A DNA stretch of 54,424 nt from CAYVTD01 sp964454445 (GCA_964454445.1 CAYVTD010000019.1:1-54424); one strand, 5' to 3'; positions 8,063-17,598 are shown, counted from the first letter of the stretch. Program-made: numbers and translations. Notes: generated by a model from the letters alone, not told the origin.

Positions 8063-9901
8063 TTATTTTATAACTTTTATCAATTCAACGCGTCTAAGGC
8101 GTTTTCTGTACATTTTAATATTCTCGTCCAGTCTTTTTATAAGAGGCTCATTTTCGCCTGCTGAGCGCCCTTCGAGCAATTCTGCCGACACTCCGCGTTT
8201 TACCAATTCTGAAATAATGAAATCGACCCTTCTTTGCCCTAATTTAATATTGTATTCATCGCTGCCAACATCGTCAGTATGTCCAATAAGTATAAGCTTG
8301 CTCAGATTGTCTTTTGTAAGCATTATGTTTTGCATGAGCTTATCCATTTCCTCCTGCCAAGTTTGTGAAGTCTCAATACCATTGCTATCGAGCGTATATT
8401 TATATGGGTTTAAATAAGCATCTGTTGGAAAATTTACTCTAAGGGTCAAGTTTTCCGGTACAAATATGTCTCTGTTTACTTTTGTAACGGGATCGTCGTC
8501 AGCAACTCTTATTTTAAAAGTATCAAAAAATAAATCTTTTGCATGAGCAGTTATTTCAAATTCTTTATTCTTGTCGAGGTCAACTTCATAATTTCCTTCG
8601 TCATCAGATTGAGTGCTTTTTACAATTACATTAAAAGGCATTTCTCTTACAGAAACGTTTGCTCCTGAAACAGGCTGGCTCGTCCTTGCGTTCAACACTT
8701 TCCCTTGGACAGTATATGTGGGAGAAATCTTTATAGTTGGTGCTGGACCTTCACTAGGTTTTACATCTGTATTTAATTCTGGAAGAGTGCCTTCGGCAAG
8801 TGTTCGCTTTTTAGAATCATCTAAACTTGCTGGAATAATCTTGCGTCTGACAAACAAGTCAAACCCGCCTTGCATCATAACCATCGAGCCGGCAGAACCG
8901 AGTTGATTTGAACTATAATAAATTATAGAATCACAATCGCCGGGGCAAGAAGGGAAAATCTCATCTGCAGGAGTGTTCAAAGGGGGTCTGAGATTTTTGG
9001 CAGGGCTAAAATAATCGGTTTTTTTTAGCGATGTAATATCATTTTTTTTCACCAATTGCCAAAATTCAGGGACAATATCAGCCTCGAAAATGTCATATCC
9101 GCCAACGGTTTCCCTGCCGCAAGATGAAAAATATAGCTTTTTGCCATCTTTGCTGACAAAAGGGCTAATATCCTCGCAAGCGCTATTGATATGCTCACCG
9201 CAGTTTATTGGGTCAGACCATTTGCCTCCATCTTGGCGGATTGTGTACCAGATATCGACACCACCAAAGCCATCATTCCGGTCGGAAGCAAAGAAAAGGA
9301 CCTTACCATCAGGGCTTATTGCCGGATGCGATTCCCAAGTAAATTCGCTTTGGTGTATATTATCAGGCAAGCGTTGCATATCTTTAAGCATTGTGCCCTG
9401 CCTTTTGGCAACATATAAATCAGAATTGCCTGTATAACCAGAATCGGCTACTGTTCCCATATAAACATCTTCGCCTATTGATGTAAAGCAACCTGCGTAA
9501 CCATCGAAAGGCAAACCAATACCTGAATTGATCATTGTCGAATTATCTCCGACCATGCTCACTATCATTGCATCTTGGCGGTCGCCATCGGTAAAGGTCA
9601 TAAATGCCTTGTTCCCTTCGAAAAAAGACAGTTGCCATTCATCTTCAGGAGTGTTTGTGCCTGCCAATTGCTCAAATTTATAGTAGTAATCCAGGAATTT
9701 CACTGTTGAGCTACTTGTATCGTAGGGCAATCCATTCCAAGAACGTGCTGTACAGTTTTGCACTGGAATAGGGCATTCTACCTGCTTTTTCGGAGTCATA
9801 AACTGCATACATCCTATCAAAAGAAAGGTTATTGAAAAAATGGGCAACAGTATTTTTAGTTGTCTTGCCAAATTTCTATATTTTAATTTTGGAAATTTCA
9901 T
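8063..9901 (-). CDS. OmpA-family lipoprotein with PD40 propeller repeats and carboxypeptidase-regulatory-like domain
   Basis: The protein is 612 residues. The N-terminal signal has a lipobox near residue 31 (FLLIGC). Residues about 165-290 contain PD40/TolB-like propeller motifs (HPAISPDGKVLFFASDRNDGFGG and SPFVSKDGKKLYFSS). Residues about 390-480 form a carboxypeptidase-regulatory-like beta sandwich (VQGKVLNARTSQPVSGANVSV). The C-terminus (about 495-612) is an OmpA peptidoglycan-binding domain with LILIGHTDDVGSDEYNIKLGQRRVDFI. Together these features resemble the PorE/PG-anchoring lipoproteins of T9SS-bearing bacteria, which fits the T9SS cargo in this window. That link is inference. It is the first gene of the minus-strand operon running to 2976. 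Confidence 0.88.
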   Translation of the reverse strand: MKFPKLKYRNLARQLKILLPIFSITFLLIGCMQFMTPKKQVECPIPVQNCTARSWNGLPYDTSSSTVKFLDYYYKFEQLAGTNTPEDEWQLSFFEGNKAFMTFTDGDRQDAMIVSMVGDNSTMINSGIGLPFDGYAGCFTSIGEDVYMGTVADSGYTGNSDLYVAKRQGTMLKDMQRLPDNIHQSEFTWESHPAISPDGKVLFFASDRNDGFGGVDIWYTIRQDGGKWSDPINCGEHINSACEDISPFVSKDGKKLYFSSCGRETVGGYDIFEADIVPEFWQLVKKNDITSLKKTDYFSPAKNLRPPLNTPADEIFPSCPGDCDSIIYYSSNQLGSAGSMVMMQGGFDLFVRRKIIPASLDDSKKRTLAEGTLPELNTDVKPSEGPAPTIKISPTYTVQGKVLNARTSQPVSGANVSVREMPFNVIVKSTQSDDEGNYEVDLDKNKEFEITAHAKDLFFDTFKIRVADDDPVTKVNRDIFVPENLTLRVNFPTDAYLNPYKYTLDSNGIETSQTWQEEMDKLMQNIMLTKDNLSKLILIGHTDDVGSDEYNIKLGQRRVDFIISELVKRGVSAELLEGRSAGENEPLIKRLDENIKMYRKRLRRVELIKVIK

Positions 9902-9944
9902 AATCTATTCGGACAAAAGCCGCTCATCTTTTACATCATTTCAA

Positions 9945-9966
9945 ACAAGTAAACTTGATTACTTGT
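9945..9966. promoter_or_regulatory. 8-6-8 inverted repeat in the divergent intergenic region
   Basis: ACAAGTAA (9945-9952) and TTACTTGT (9959-9966) are perfect inverted repeats around a 6-nt spacer. They lie 44 bp upstream of the OmpA/PD40 start, in the 226-bp region between divergent genes. The geometry suits a dimeric repressor site, but no regulator is adjacent and a chance palindrome in AT-rich DNA is possible. Confidence 0.3.
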
Positions 9967-10057
9967 AAAATAGCTTTACAATTTAATAATTAATCTCTAA
10001 AACAAAAAGTATAATCTGTGAAATTAACATAATTTCTTAATATTTTTACCGAAACGG

Positions 10058-10088
10058 TTTGTCTTTTAGTTAATAAATCGTATATTGG
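10058..10088 (+). promoter_or_regulatory. Bacteroidota-type promoter for the polyprenyl synthase gene
   Basis: TTTG (10058-10061) is followed after 19 nt by TATATTGG (10081-10088), matching the Bacteroidota -33/-7 pattern TTTG-N19-TAnnTTTG with one mismatch. A start site near 10094 gives a short leader. That favours the ATG at 10128 over the ATG at 10104. Confidence 0.5.
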
Positions 10089-10127
10089 TAAGTTAAAATT
10101 TTAATGAATAAAATTTTTTTTATATAT

Positions 10128-11102
10128 ATGACTTTAGAAGAAATTAAAGCACCGATAGAAACTCATTTCAACGAGTTTAACACCTTTTTCAAGGAATATT
10201 TGAAGTCTGATGTTGCTCTTTTAGATTTGATAATTGGTTATATCACCCGAAAGAAAGGCAAGCAAGTCCGCCCGCTTCTTGTTTTGCTTTCCGCCGAATT
10301 ATGCGGTGGCGTCAATAAAAAGACTTACGTCGGCGCTGCAATGGTAGAGCTTCTCCATACAGCTACCCTTGTCCACGACGACGTTGTCGATAAGGCATCA
10401 ATTCGTCGTGGAATTGCAACAATTAATGCCGAATGGAACAACAAAATCGCTGTTCTAATCGGCGATTTCCTGCTTGCTAAAGGTTTGCTCGCCTCGATTG
10501 ATAGCGGGGAGTTCGATTTTCTTCGTGCCACGTCAAATGCTGTTAGAAGAATGAGCGAAGGCGAGCTTCGCCAAATCCAAAAAAGTATGGATTTCAGCAC
10601 CGATGAAGAAACATATTTTAGAATCATTGCCGACAAAACTGCTTCTCTACTTGCTTCTTGTTGTGAAATAGGAGCAATCAGTTCAACCACAGACAAACAA
10701 AAACAATATTTACTTCGCGATTACGGCGAATACACAGGTATTGCATTTCAAATACGCGACGATATTTTTGACTTTAAGAGCAAGGGAAGCATAATCGGCA
10801 AACCCGTCGGTAACGACCTGAAAGAAAAGAAGATAACTCTGCCATTACTGTTTTCGCTTCGTAATGCACCACCGAAACAAGCCTCCGAAATAAAAAAAAT
10901 GATAAAAGATACGAAATTGAAAGCTGCTCAAATCAAAGAAATTAGCAAATTTGTCATCGACAATGGTGGTATTGACTATGCCGAAAGCAAAGCAAGATTT
11001 TATTCAGAAAAAGCTCAAGCAACAATCGTAAATTTCGTGGATTGTCCTGCCAAACGCTCATTGATTGCCTTTTCTAACTTTGTTATCGAGCGACAGAAAT
11101 AA
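10128..11102 (+). CDS. Polyprenyl diphosphate synthase (long-chain trans type)
   Basis: This enzyme condenses isopentenyl diphosphate onto an allylic diphosphate to make the C35-C40 side chain of quinones. Both aspartate-rich metal-binding motifs are present: DDVVD at residues 84-88 (in LVHDDVVDKASIRRG) and DDIFD at 211-215 (in QIRDDIFD). KGKQVRP near residue 43 and the GKPVGNDLKEKKITLPLLF block are also family signatures. I chose the ATG at 10128 (324 residues) because homologues begin like MTLEEIKAPI. The in-frame ATG at 10104 adds MNKIFFIY, and neither start has a Shine-Dalgarno. The neighbour on the left is divergent and the gene on the right is unrelated, so it is probably monocistronic. 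Confidence 0.9.
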   Translation: MTLEEIKAPIETHFNEFNTFFKEYLKSDVALLDLIIGYITRKKGKQVRPLLVLLSAELCGGVNKKTYVGAAMVELLHTATLVHDDVVDKASIRRGIATINAEWNNKIAVLIGDFLLAKGLLASIDSGEFDFLRATSNAVRRMSEGELRQIQKSMDFSTDEETYFRIIADKTASLLASCCEIGAISSTTDKQKQYLLRDYGEYTGIAFQIRDDIFDFKSKGSIIGKPVGNDLKEKKITLPLLFSLRNAPPKQASEIKKMIKDTKLKAAQIKEISKFVIDNGGIDYAESKARFYSEKAQATIVNFVDCPAKRSLIAFSNFVIERQK

Positions 11103-11229
11103 AAGATTGATTTTTTATTGACCATTCTTGTAAGCCTTGTCTGTGAAATTTGAATTGATATTTTGATTGAAAATACATAAATTTGTGATAGATGAATTAT
11201 TAAAACTTATTACAATAATTGGAGATGAT

Positions 11230-12477
11230 ATGAAATTAAACAAAATCTTAATAATAGTATTGCTCGGTGTAGGTTTTGCATTGCTTTCCTGTGGCGAAAA
11301 ATCCTCGCCTGAGAGCAGAACAATCAAATTTTGGAATTTTTGGAGCGAACCCTATCAAAAGCTAGCCCTTGATACATTAATTAAAGAATTTGAACAGAAG
11401 AACGATTGCAAGGTAGAATTGACTCAGTTAAGTTGGAACGATGGGAAAACGAAATTATTCGCGGCTTTTAATTCAAACACTGCTCCAGACGTACTCGAGC
11501 TAGGCTCTGATTGGGTTGCACAATTTTCAGATGCAGGAGTTCTTGCCTCTTTGCCTCCCGACTCGATGAACATAGATAATTTCATAGAGTTCTCAAAACA
11601 GCCTTCCTATTGGAAAGGCAAGCTTTTTGCCATTCCTTGGATAGTCGATACACGAGTTTTATTTTATAACAAAGATTTGTTAAGAATGTCTGGAATGCCT
11701 GCGATTCCGCCAATAACCTTAGATGAAGTGCAGTTCCTTGCCGAAAGGATAAACAGTCCTCAGGAAGGGGTATTCGGCTGGGGGGCAAATGGTTCTGACC
11801 CACACCGCTTATACAAAAAAATAATGTATTTCTTCTGGACAATGGGCAACCCGATTTTTAATGATCAAAATAGATTAGACTTAAATTCAGAAGGAAATGT
11901 CAAGGCATTAAATAAATATGTAGAGCTTTCGCGATATGGTATAATCGACAGTCAGCGTCAACTCGATGCGCTTTTCACCCGAGGAAGAATTGCATTATTG
12001 ATATCGGGCGGCTGGCTTCTCGAAAAAATTAAAAATGAGAACCCAGATATGGATTTTGGGACTGCCCTGGTGCCTGGAGTTAACGATTTAAATGGGATCC
12101 GTCAAGGTATATCTTTTGCAGGAGGTGAATATCTTGCCATAAGTAAGCAAGCAAAAAATAAGGAACTTGCTAAAGAGTTCATCCGATATATGACTAAGGG
12201 AGAAAACGCCATTCGTTTTTGTAAAAAAGTTATTGAAGCCGGTTTTCCAGCCGACAAGAATAATTATAATGACCCATATTATAAATCGCAACCCAATCGT
12301 GAAACTTTTGCAAAACAACTCGAATATGCACGTATGACACCCGTTTTGCCTGAGTGGTTAGAAATCGAGGCAATAATCGAGCAAGCTGCAGAAGCAGCTC
12401 TTCTCGGGCAAGAATCTTCTGATGTAGCTCTAAAAAAAGCGCATACGGCTATAAGAAAATTAATGATGAAAAAATAG
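11230..12477 (+). CDS. Sugar ABC transporter substrate-binding lipoprotein (family 1)
   Basis: The start at 11230 is set by GGAG 8 nt upstream and by a textbook lipoprotein signal, MKLNKILIIVLLGVGFALLSC (Cys21). The frame is also open 63 bp further upstream but without signal-peptide logic. The mature protein has the family-1 solute-binding layout: TIKFWNFWSEP near the N-terminus, LIKEFEQKNDCKVELTQLSW, APDVLELGSDWVAQF, LFAIPWIVDTRVLFYNKD and GGEYLAISKQAKNKELAKEFI. It would bind an oligosaccharide or glycerol-type ligand in the periplasm. No permease or ATPase follows, so it is an orphan binding protein here. TAAATTTG at 11178-11185 looks like a -7 element, but its -33 partner is poorly spaced. 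Confidence 0.88.
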   Translation: MKLNKILIIVLLGVGFALLSCGEKSSPESRTIKFWNFWSEPYQKLALDTLIKEFEQKNDCKVELTQLSWNDGKTKLFAAFNSNTAPDVLELGSDWVAQFSDAGVLASLPPDSMNIDNFIEFSKQPSYWKGKLFAIPWIVDTRVLFYNKDLLRMSGMPAIPPITLDEVQFLAERINSPQEGVFGWGANGSDPHRLYKKIMYFFWTMGNPIFNDQNRLDLNSEGNVKALNKYVELSRYGIIDSQRQLDALFTRGRIALLISGGWLLEKIKNENPDMDFGTALVPGVNDLNGIRQGISFAGGEYLAISKQAKNKELAKEFIRYMTKGENAIRFCKKVIEAGFPADKNNYNDPYYKSQPNRETFAKQLEYARMTPVLPEWLEIEAIIEQAAEAALLGQESSDVALKKAHTAIRKLMMKK

Positions 12478-12600
12478 AAAAATGAGCGTTTGCATTTTGA
12501 TTTTTTGATAGTTTATATTTTGACAATAAAAAAAAAATGTGTAAATTAGCTTTTAGATTATTATAATTTATTATGTTCAATTTTTTTTATTGGGGCGTTG

Positions 12601-13161
12601 ATGAAGATAAAATATTACTTGATAATCATTGTAGTCGGATTATTAATTATTTTGCCAACTAGCAAAACAAATGCTCAAGGAAAAAGTGGTCTGAACTATG
12701 GGCATGTAATCACTGCCGACCCGTTTAGCATTCTGGCAGGACCTTTTAAAAGAGATGTGATTAATTTGACTTATGAACATCGCCTTTCGAAGCTCAATTC
12801 CATAACATTCTCTACTCAATTGCATCTCAAAGGCAAAGATGAACCTTGGAGAATGTTTGGAGTAGGTGGTTCGTATCGATGGTATTTCAAATTATTTGAA
12901 GATGGAAAACAACCCATTGAGGGATTCTCTTTCGGACCATCAGCTTTTTTAGTATTTAGCTATTTCGATCCAGAATATGAATACGATACGAAGAATTCCC
13001 CATCTATGGAAGTTGACCTTGCAATTGGTGGCGAAGCCAGCTATAAGTTTATTTTTAGCGATTTCGTAGTCGAGCCAATAATAAGATTTCTTATTGGCAT
13101 CCCTGAACCAGTTGAGTTCAGAGTTATTAGTCTTGGTTTGAACCTTGGCTATGCTTGGTAA
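12601..13161 (+). CDS. Small secreted or outer-membrane protein of unknown family
   Basis: The protein is 186 residues, starting at the ATG 12601 with GGGG a few bases upstream; a TTG directly before it could also serve. The N-terminus MKIKYYLIIIVVGLLIILPTSKTNAQG is a clear Sec signal with a likely cut after NAQ. The mature part has about eight alternating strands with aromatic residues (NLTYEHRLSKLNSITFSTQLHL, GGSYRWYFKLF) and ends in LGLNLGYAW, a typical terminal barrel strand. An 8-strand barrel of the OmpW/DUF3575 kind is plausible, but I cannot name the family. A terminator follows the stop. Confidence 0.65.
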   Translation: MKIKYYLIIIVVGLLIILPTSKTNAQGKSGLNYGHVITADPFSILAGPFKRDVINLTYEHRLSKLNSITFSTQLHLKGKDEPWRMFGVGGSYRWYFKLFEDGKQPIEGFSFGPSAFLVFSYFDPEYEYDTKNSPSMEVDLAIGGEASYKFIFSDFVVEPIIRFLIGIPEPVEFRVISLGLNLGYAW

Positions 13162-13185
13162 ATCTTTGTTTGTTAGATCATTTTT

Positions 13186-13223
13186 ATCCTTCTAAAAATT
13201 TTTTTTTGGAAGGATTTTTTTTT
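13186..13223 (+). terminator. Rho-independent terminator
   Basis: ATCCTTC (13186-13192) pairs with GAAGGAT (13209-13215), and AAAAA can pair with TTTTT inside the loop. The stem is followed directly by a run of T from 13215. It lies 25 bp after the stop of the small outer-membrane protein and points along the plus strand. Confidence 0.8.
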
Positions 13224-13282
13224 GAAATTATTTTTTTAATTAAAGAATTATTAGTTATATTGGTTTAGGTTAATTGGCTTTT

Positions 13283-13380
13283 GGGGGAATTTTGTTAATT
13301 ACAAGACTATAGCCTGTTTTGTGCTGGTAAATTAATTCTAGGGGGATTGTTTAATTAATACAAGAATTATTGTCTTTTTT
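13283..13380. repeat. Imperfect direct repeat upstream of the histidine kinase
   Basis: Two related segments begin GGGGGA (13283 and 13341, 58 bp apart) and share TTAATT...ACAAGA...TTTT over about 38-40 bp, roughly 70 percent alike by eye. They fill most of the 5' region of the kinase gene at 13406. They may be paired protein-binding sites or the remains of a duplication. Confidence 0.35.
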
Positions 13381-13405
13381 GATATATTAATTAAAGTAGT
13401 GCCAA

Positions 13406-15538
13406 ATGGAAAAAAAAACCAAGCAGCAATTAATTGAGGAAATTGAACTTCTTAAAAAAGAGAAGGCAGATTATCAAGCACTCCAACAAAAATTGCTCGA
13501 AACCGAAGAAGAGCTTTTCAAAAGCAAAACAATGTTTCAACTAGTAATTGACAATATCCCTCAGTTTATTTTTTGGAAAGATACTAATTCTGTCTTTCTC
13601 GGCTGCAACAAACTTTTTGCCAAAGTTGCTGGCATTGATTCGCCAAAAGACATTGTCGGCAAAACCGATTATGATTTACCTTGGGAAATAACTGAAGCAG
13701 ACTATTACCGTGAGGTGGATAAGCGAGTTATAACAAGTAAATTGCCACAGCTTAACTATATTGAAACACAAAAACAAGCTGACGGCAAACTTGCCATTCT
13801 TCAAACAAGCAAAGTACCTCTTGTAGATCAAAATGGAACAATAATCGGTTTACTAGGAAACTTTGAAGATGTAACCGATAAAATGAAAGCCGAGAGCAAG
13901 TTTCGTGATTCTCAAAAAAGATATATGTCACTCGTCGAGCATTCTCTTGTCGGTATATTTGTCTCTCAAGACCATGTGCTTAAGTTTATCAATCAAAAAC
14001 TAGCTGATTTCTTCGGTTATGACGACCCAGATGAACTGATAGGCAAGCACATTAAAGATATCGTTGATCCAAAATCATGGGATATTATCGAAAAAGAAGT
14101 GCAGCAACGCCAAACCGGCAACAAAGTTGCAAGTCGATACGATTTTACAGGTATAAGAAAAGATGGTTCGAAGGTATATTTAGAAGCGCTTGGGGTTAAC
14201 ATCGAGCTTGACGGCAGACCAGCTGAACAAGGTACTTTGGTAGATATTACTGAGAGAAAGCAATATGAGCAAGCTCTTGCCGAAAGTGAACAAAAGTTTC
14301 GGTACATATCCGAACAGTCACTTATGGCTATTAGTATAATCCAAGACGATAAAGTTATTTATGCTAACAAAGCGTTTGCTGATTTGCTCGAATTTACCAT
14401 TGATGAGGTCAGTTACTTTACAATGAATGATATTGCAACAAGTATCCATCCCCAAGACAAGGAATTTGTTCTCGAGCAGCATCGCAAGAAAATAGCTGGA
14501 GATGCTGATATAATTCCCCATTATGCTTTTCGATGCATTACTAAAACTGGCAAACACAAGTGGGTAGATCTTTACTCGAAGATTATAAAAATTGATGGAC
14601 AATCGGCCAACTTTGTATCTATGATCGATATAAGCGACAAAGTACAAGCTCAACAAGATCTCCAATCACTCAACGACGAACTCGAACAACTCGTTTTTGA
14701 CCGGACTTCACAACTTCAAGAGGCGCTTGAAGAATATCGATATGAAAACTACGAACGTAAAAGAACACAAGATGAATTATATATTACCAATGAAAAACTT
14801 GAAAAAAGCTTGGCAAAAGAAAAAGAACTAAACGAATTGAAATCTCATTTCGTTTCAATGGTTTCACACGAATATAGGACACCGCTTACAGCCATATTTT
14901 CAACTACTTACATAATTGAACAGTATATTAAATTGAGTATGTACAACGAGATTGGCAAACAAACTGCCAAAATCCGTCGCTCAGTGCAAGATATGACTCG
15001 TCTCCTTGAAGATGTTCTGACAATCGGCAAGGCTGACTCGGAGAAGATGATAATCGAACCAACAAAAATCGATTTAATCGAAGAATGTAAAGATGTTATA
15101 GAGGAAAACATTGCTGTTGACAACAACTCCCACAAATTTACACTTAGTTCCGATAGCAAATCGCTAATTATGTTAACAGATAGAACTCGCATCCATCATA
15201 TTATAAGCAATCTTGTTTCCAATGCCGCCAAGTATTCCCCAAAAGGTTCAGAAGTCAAATTGCTGGTGATGGACGAAGTCGAAAATGTAACAATTAAATG
15301 CTTGGACCAAGGTATTGGCATTCCACCTGAAAATGCTTCAAAAATCTTCGAGCCTTTTATCCGTTTTCATAACGTTGGTTCTACACCTGGAACCGGTTTA
15401 GGGCTTGCCATCGTGAAAAAATGTGTTGTTAAACTCAATGGAGTAATTACTTTTACCAGCAAAGTCAACGAGGGAACAACATTTAGAGTTATTCTACCTA
15501 AAGATCTGACCAAGCCTAAGAAGAAGTCTTCAGAGTAG
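13406..15538 (+). CDS. PAS-domain sensor histidine kinase (three PAS domains, soluble)
   Basis: At 710 residues it has no membrane segment, so it probably senses in the cytoplasm. The layout is a short N-terminal coiled coil (1-40), then PAS 1 (about 45-155, IPQFIFWKDTNSVFLGCNK), PAS 2 (about 165-285), PAS 3 (about 290-410), a coiled coil (about 415-480), HisKA with the phospho-acceptor H488 in VSHEYRTPL, and HATPase_c. The HATPase has the N box (IISNLVSNAAKYSP), the G1 box DQGIGIPPENASKIFEPF and GTGLGLAIVKK. No receiver domain is attached and no response regulator is adjacent, so it is an orphan kinase here. HflX follows 68 bp downstream on the same strand and is probably independent. Confidence 0.92.
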   Translation: MEKKTKQQLIEEIELLKKEKADYQALQQKLLETEEELFKSKTMFQLVIDNIPQFIFWKDTNSVFLGCNKLFAKVAGIDSPKDIVGKTDYDLPWEITEADYYREVDKRVITSKLPQLNYIETQKQADGKLAILQTSKVPLVDQNGTIIGLLGNFEDVTDKMKAESKFRDSQKRYMSLVEHSLVGIFVSQDHVLKFINQKLADFFGYDDPDELIGKHIKDIVDPKSWDIIEKEVQQRQTGNKVASRYDFTGIRKDGSKVYLEALGVNIELDGRPAEQGTLVDITERKQYEQALAESEQKFRYISEQSLMAISIIQDDKVIYANKAFADLLEFTIDEVSYFTMNDIATSIHPQDKEFVLEQHRKKIAGDADIIPHYAFRCITKTGKHKWVDLYSKIIKIDGQSANFVSMIDISDKVQAQQDLQSLNDELEQLVFDRTSQLQEALEEYRYENYERKRTQDELYITNEKLEKSLAKEKELNELKSHFVSMVSHEYRTPLTAIFSTTYIIEQYIKLSMYNEIGKQTAKIRRSVQDMTRLLEDVLTIGKADSEKMIIEPTKIDLIEECKDVIEENIAVDNNSHKFTLSSDSKSLIMLTDRTRIHHIISNLVSNAAKYSPKGSEVKLLVMDEVENVTIKCLDQGIGIPPENASKIFEPFIRFHNVGSTPGTGLGLAIVKKCVVKLNGVITFTSKVNEGTTFRVILPKDLTKPKKKSSE

Positions 15539-15606
15539 ATAAAAAGTATCTTTAAAACTGAATAGACAATTAAGTTTATATTATTTTCTTATTATTCAGG
15601 GAGAGT

Positions 15607-16905
15607 ATGGGGAAAAGCAAATCTATTGACCTAACCGAAATGAAAGAACAGGCAATAGTTGTTGGCATCGGTAAAAAGAACTCAGACCGGGAGCTTGCTT
15701 TCGAATATCTTGACGAGCTTGAGTTGCTCGCCGACACTGCTGGTGCAGAAGTTATTGAGAAAATCTATCAAGAGCTTGCAAAACCAAATGCTTCGACTGT
15801 TATCGGCAAGGGGAAAGTCGAAGAAATCAAACAAACTATCTATGAAAACAATGTTAGCCTGGTCATTTTCGACGATGACCTTACGCCTGCACAAGCCAGG
15901 AATCTTGAACAAATATTAAAAGTTAAAATTATAGATCGGAGCGGCTTGATTCTCGATATTTTTGCAAGAAATGCCCGTTCACTCGAAGCAAAAACGCAAG
16001 TCGAGCTTGCCCAACTCGAATATTTCCTGCCTCGTCTTTCCGGTCTGTGGACTCACCTTTCCAAACAATACAGCGGAGTTGGCACAAAAGGTCCTGGCGA
16101 AACACAAATCGAAACAGATCGCCGATTGGTTAGATTGCGTATCTCTCATTTAAAAGATAAACTCAAAACCATTGCTCTACAGAAAGAAGAGCAGCGAAAA
16201 AGCAGGCAAAAAGTGCCCAAATTTGGGCTGGTGGGCTATACAAATGCTGGAAAATCTACTTTGATGAACGCAATTACCGATGCGGGTGTCTTTGTCGAGG
16301 ATCGCCTCTTTGCAACCTTGGACACAACCGTTCGTAGTTTTAACCTGCCCGGTGGGCAAGAGGCGATTCTTTCAGATACAGTAGGTTTTATCCGCAAGCT
16401 TCCGACCAATCTTGTTGCTTCTTTTCGCAGCACCCTTGCTGAAGCGGGTTATGCCGATGTTTTAATGCATGTTGTCGATGTTTCATGTCCAAATTTCCGT
16501 AGTCAAATGGAAGTAGTCGAAAACACCCTCAAAACTTTGAAAATATTTGAAAAACCAATCGTTAGAGTTTTTAATAAAACAGACTGTTTTGATACGAATA
16601 GTGATGACTATTATCTGTTAAAGTCGATTCAAAACGATTTTCCAGATGCTGTTTTCATCTCTGCCAAGGAAAGGATAAATCTCGATAAGCTATTGGAAGT
16701 CTTAAGCAATGCTTATAATCAAAACAACAGGTATTTCAGATTTATTTTACCATATACTGATATGGACAAACTCTCTAAAATCTATGGTATAGGCGATATT
16801 TTGTCAAGAGAAGAGATAGACGAAGGTATTTTGCTCGAGGTAAGCATTAGCGAGCGGGAGCGAAGCCTGTTTTTAAATAATTTTGCAAAATTTTTTAAAG
16901 AATAG
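15607..16905 (+). CDS. hflX: Ribosome-associated GTPase HflX
   Basis: HflX is a GTPase that splits stalled or stressed 70S ribosomes. The 432-residue protein has the N-terminal HflX domain (STVIGKGKVEEIKQ, DDDLTPAQARNLE, IIDRSGLILDIFARNARS) and the KGPGETQIETDRR hallmark around residue 165. In the G domain, G1 is GYTNAGKST at residues 210-218 with K216, G3 is DTVGFIRKLP and G4 is NKTD. The C-terminal part (about 360-432) is the usual variable tail. The ATG has GGGAG upstream. The stop TAG directly abuts the ATG of the HAD gene, so the two are almost certainly cotranscribed. Confidence 0.95.
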   Translation: MGKSKSIDLTEMKEQAIVVGIGKKNSDRELAFEYLDELELLADTAGAEVIEKIYQELAKPNASTVIGKGKVEEIKQTIYENNVSLVIFDDDLTPAQARNLEQILKVKIIDRSGLILDIFARNARSLEAKTQVELAQLEYFLPRLSGLWTHLSKQYSGVGTKGPGETQIETDRRLVRLRISHLKDKLKTIALQKEEQRKSRQKVPKFGLVGYTNAGKSTLMNAITDAGVFVEDRLFATLDTTVRSFNLPGGQEAILSDTVGFIRKLPTNLVASFRSTLAEAGYADVLMHVVDVSCPNFRSQMEVVENTLKTLKIFEKPIVRVFNKTDCFDTNSDDYYLLKSIQNDFPDAVFISAKERINLDKLLEVLSNAYNQNNRYFRFILPYTDMDKLSKIYGIGDILSREEIDEGILLEVSISERERSLFLNNFAKFFKE

Positions 16906-17598
16906 ATGGACACTGTTTTAATAATATTTGATATTGACGGTACACTTTGCGACACTGTTGAAGCAGATGATAGCAGCTTCTTAAAGGCACTTAAAGACCT
17001 TTTTGATATTGTTGTTGAGGAGAGCTCATGGCAACAAGCTAAGGAAAAAACCAGTGGTACAGATAGCGGGGCTTTTAACGAAATTTTTGTCCAAGAATAT
17101 GGCGCCAAACCCACCATGCAAGATATTCTTGCTATGAAAACTCATTTTTTTCATCTTCTTGGCAAGCATTTCGACAAGCAAAAACCCGAACTAATACCAG
17201 GTGCTTTAAAGATTTTTGAGGATATAAAAAAAACTGACAAATACAAGCTTGCAATAGCAACAGGAGGCTGGGAGCAATCGGGCGTGTTGAAACTTAACTC
17301 AGCCGGATTTACATTTAAGGATATTCCTTACGCTAATGCGGATTCTTTTCTTTGGAGAAAGGATATTATATCCGACGCCATTACTAAGAGCAAGATTGCT
17401 TATTCCATTGAAAGCTTTTCTAAAATTGTTTATGTGGGCGACGGCATTTGGGATTTCTTGTCAGCAATTCAACTTGACATTGGCTTTGTGGGGATTGACC
17501 ATCACAAAACCAATGTCTTGAAAGAAAAAGGCGCACATTATGTTATCAATGATTTCACCGACCACAGCAGATTCTTTAGCATTGTCGATAGCCTTTAA
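16906..17598 (+). CDS. HAD-superfamily hydrolase
   Basis: The protein is 230 residues. HAD motif I is DIDGTLCDT (residues 9-17, with the nucleophile D9 and acid D11). Motif II is the Thr in IATGGWEQSG. Motif III and the IV-like region appear as the lysine at SKIAYSIESF and VYVGDGIWDFLSA. The helical cap between motifs I and II marks subfamily I (phosphoglycolate-phosphatase or beta-phosphoglucomutase type). The substrate is not predictable. It begins immediately after the HflX stop and ends 17 bp from a convergent gene, with no clear terminator between them. Confidence 0.85.
   Translation: MDTVLIIFDIDGTLCDTVEADDSSFLKALKDLFDIVVEESSWQQAKEKTSGTDSGAFNEIFVQEYGAKPTMQDILAMKTHFFHLLGKHFDKQKPELIPGALKIFEDIKKTDKYKLAIATGGWEQSGVLKLNSAGFTFKDIPYANADSFLWRKDIISDAITKSKIAYSIESFSKIVYVGDGIWDFLSAIQLDIGFVGIDHHKTNVLKEKGAHYVINDFTDHSRFFSIVDSL

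Noticed and set aside
11178..11185. TAAATTTG as promoter for the sugar-binding lipoprotein
   Set aside because: The matching TTTG is 24 nt away, longer than the usual spacing; not listed as a feature.
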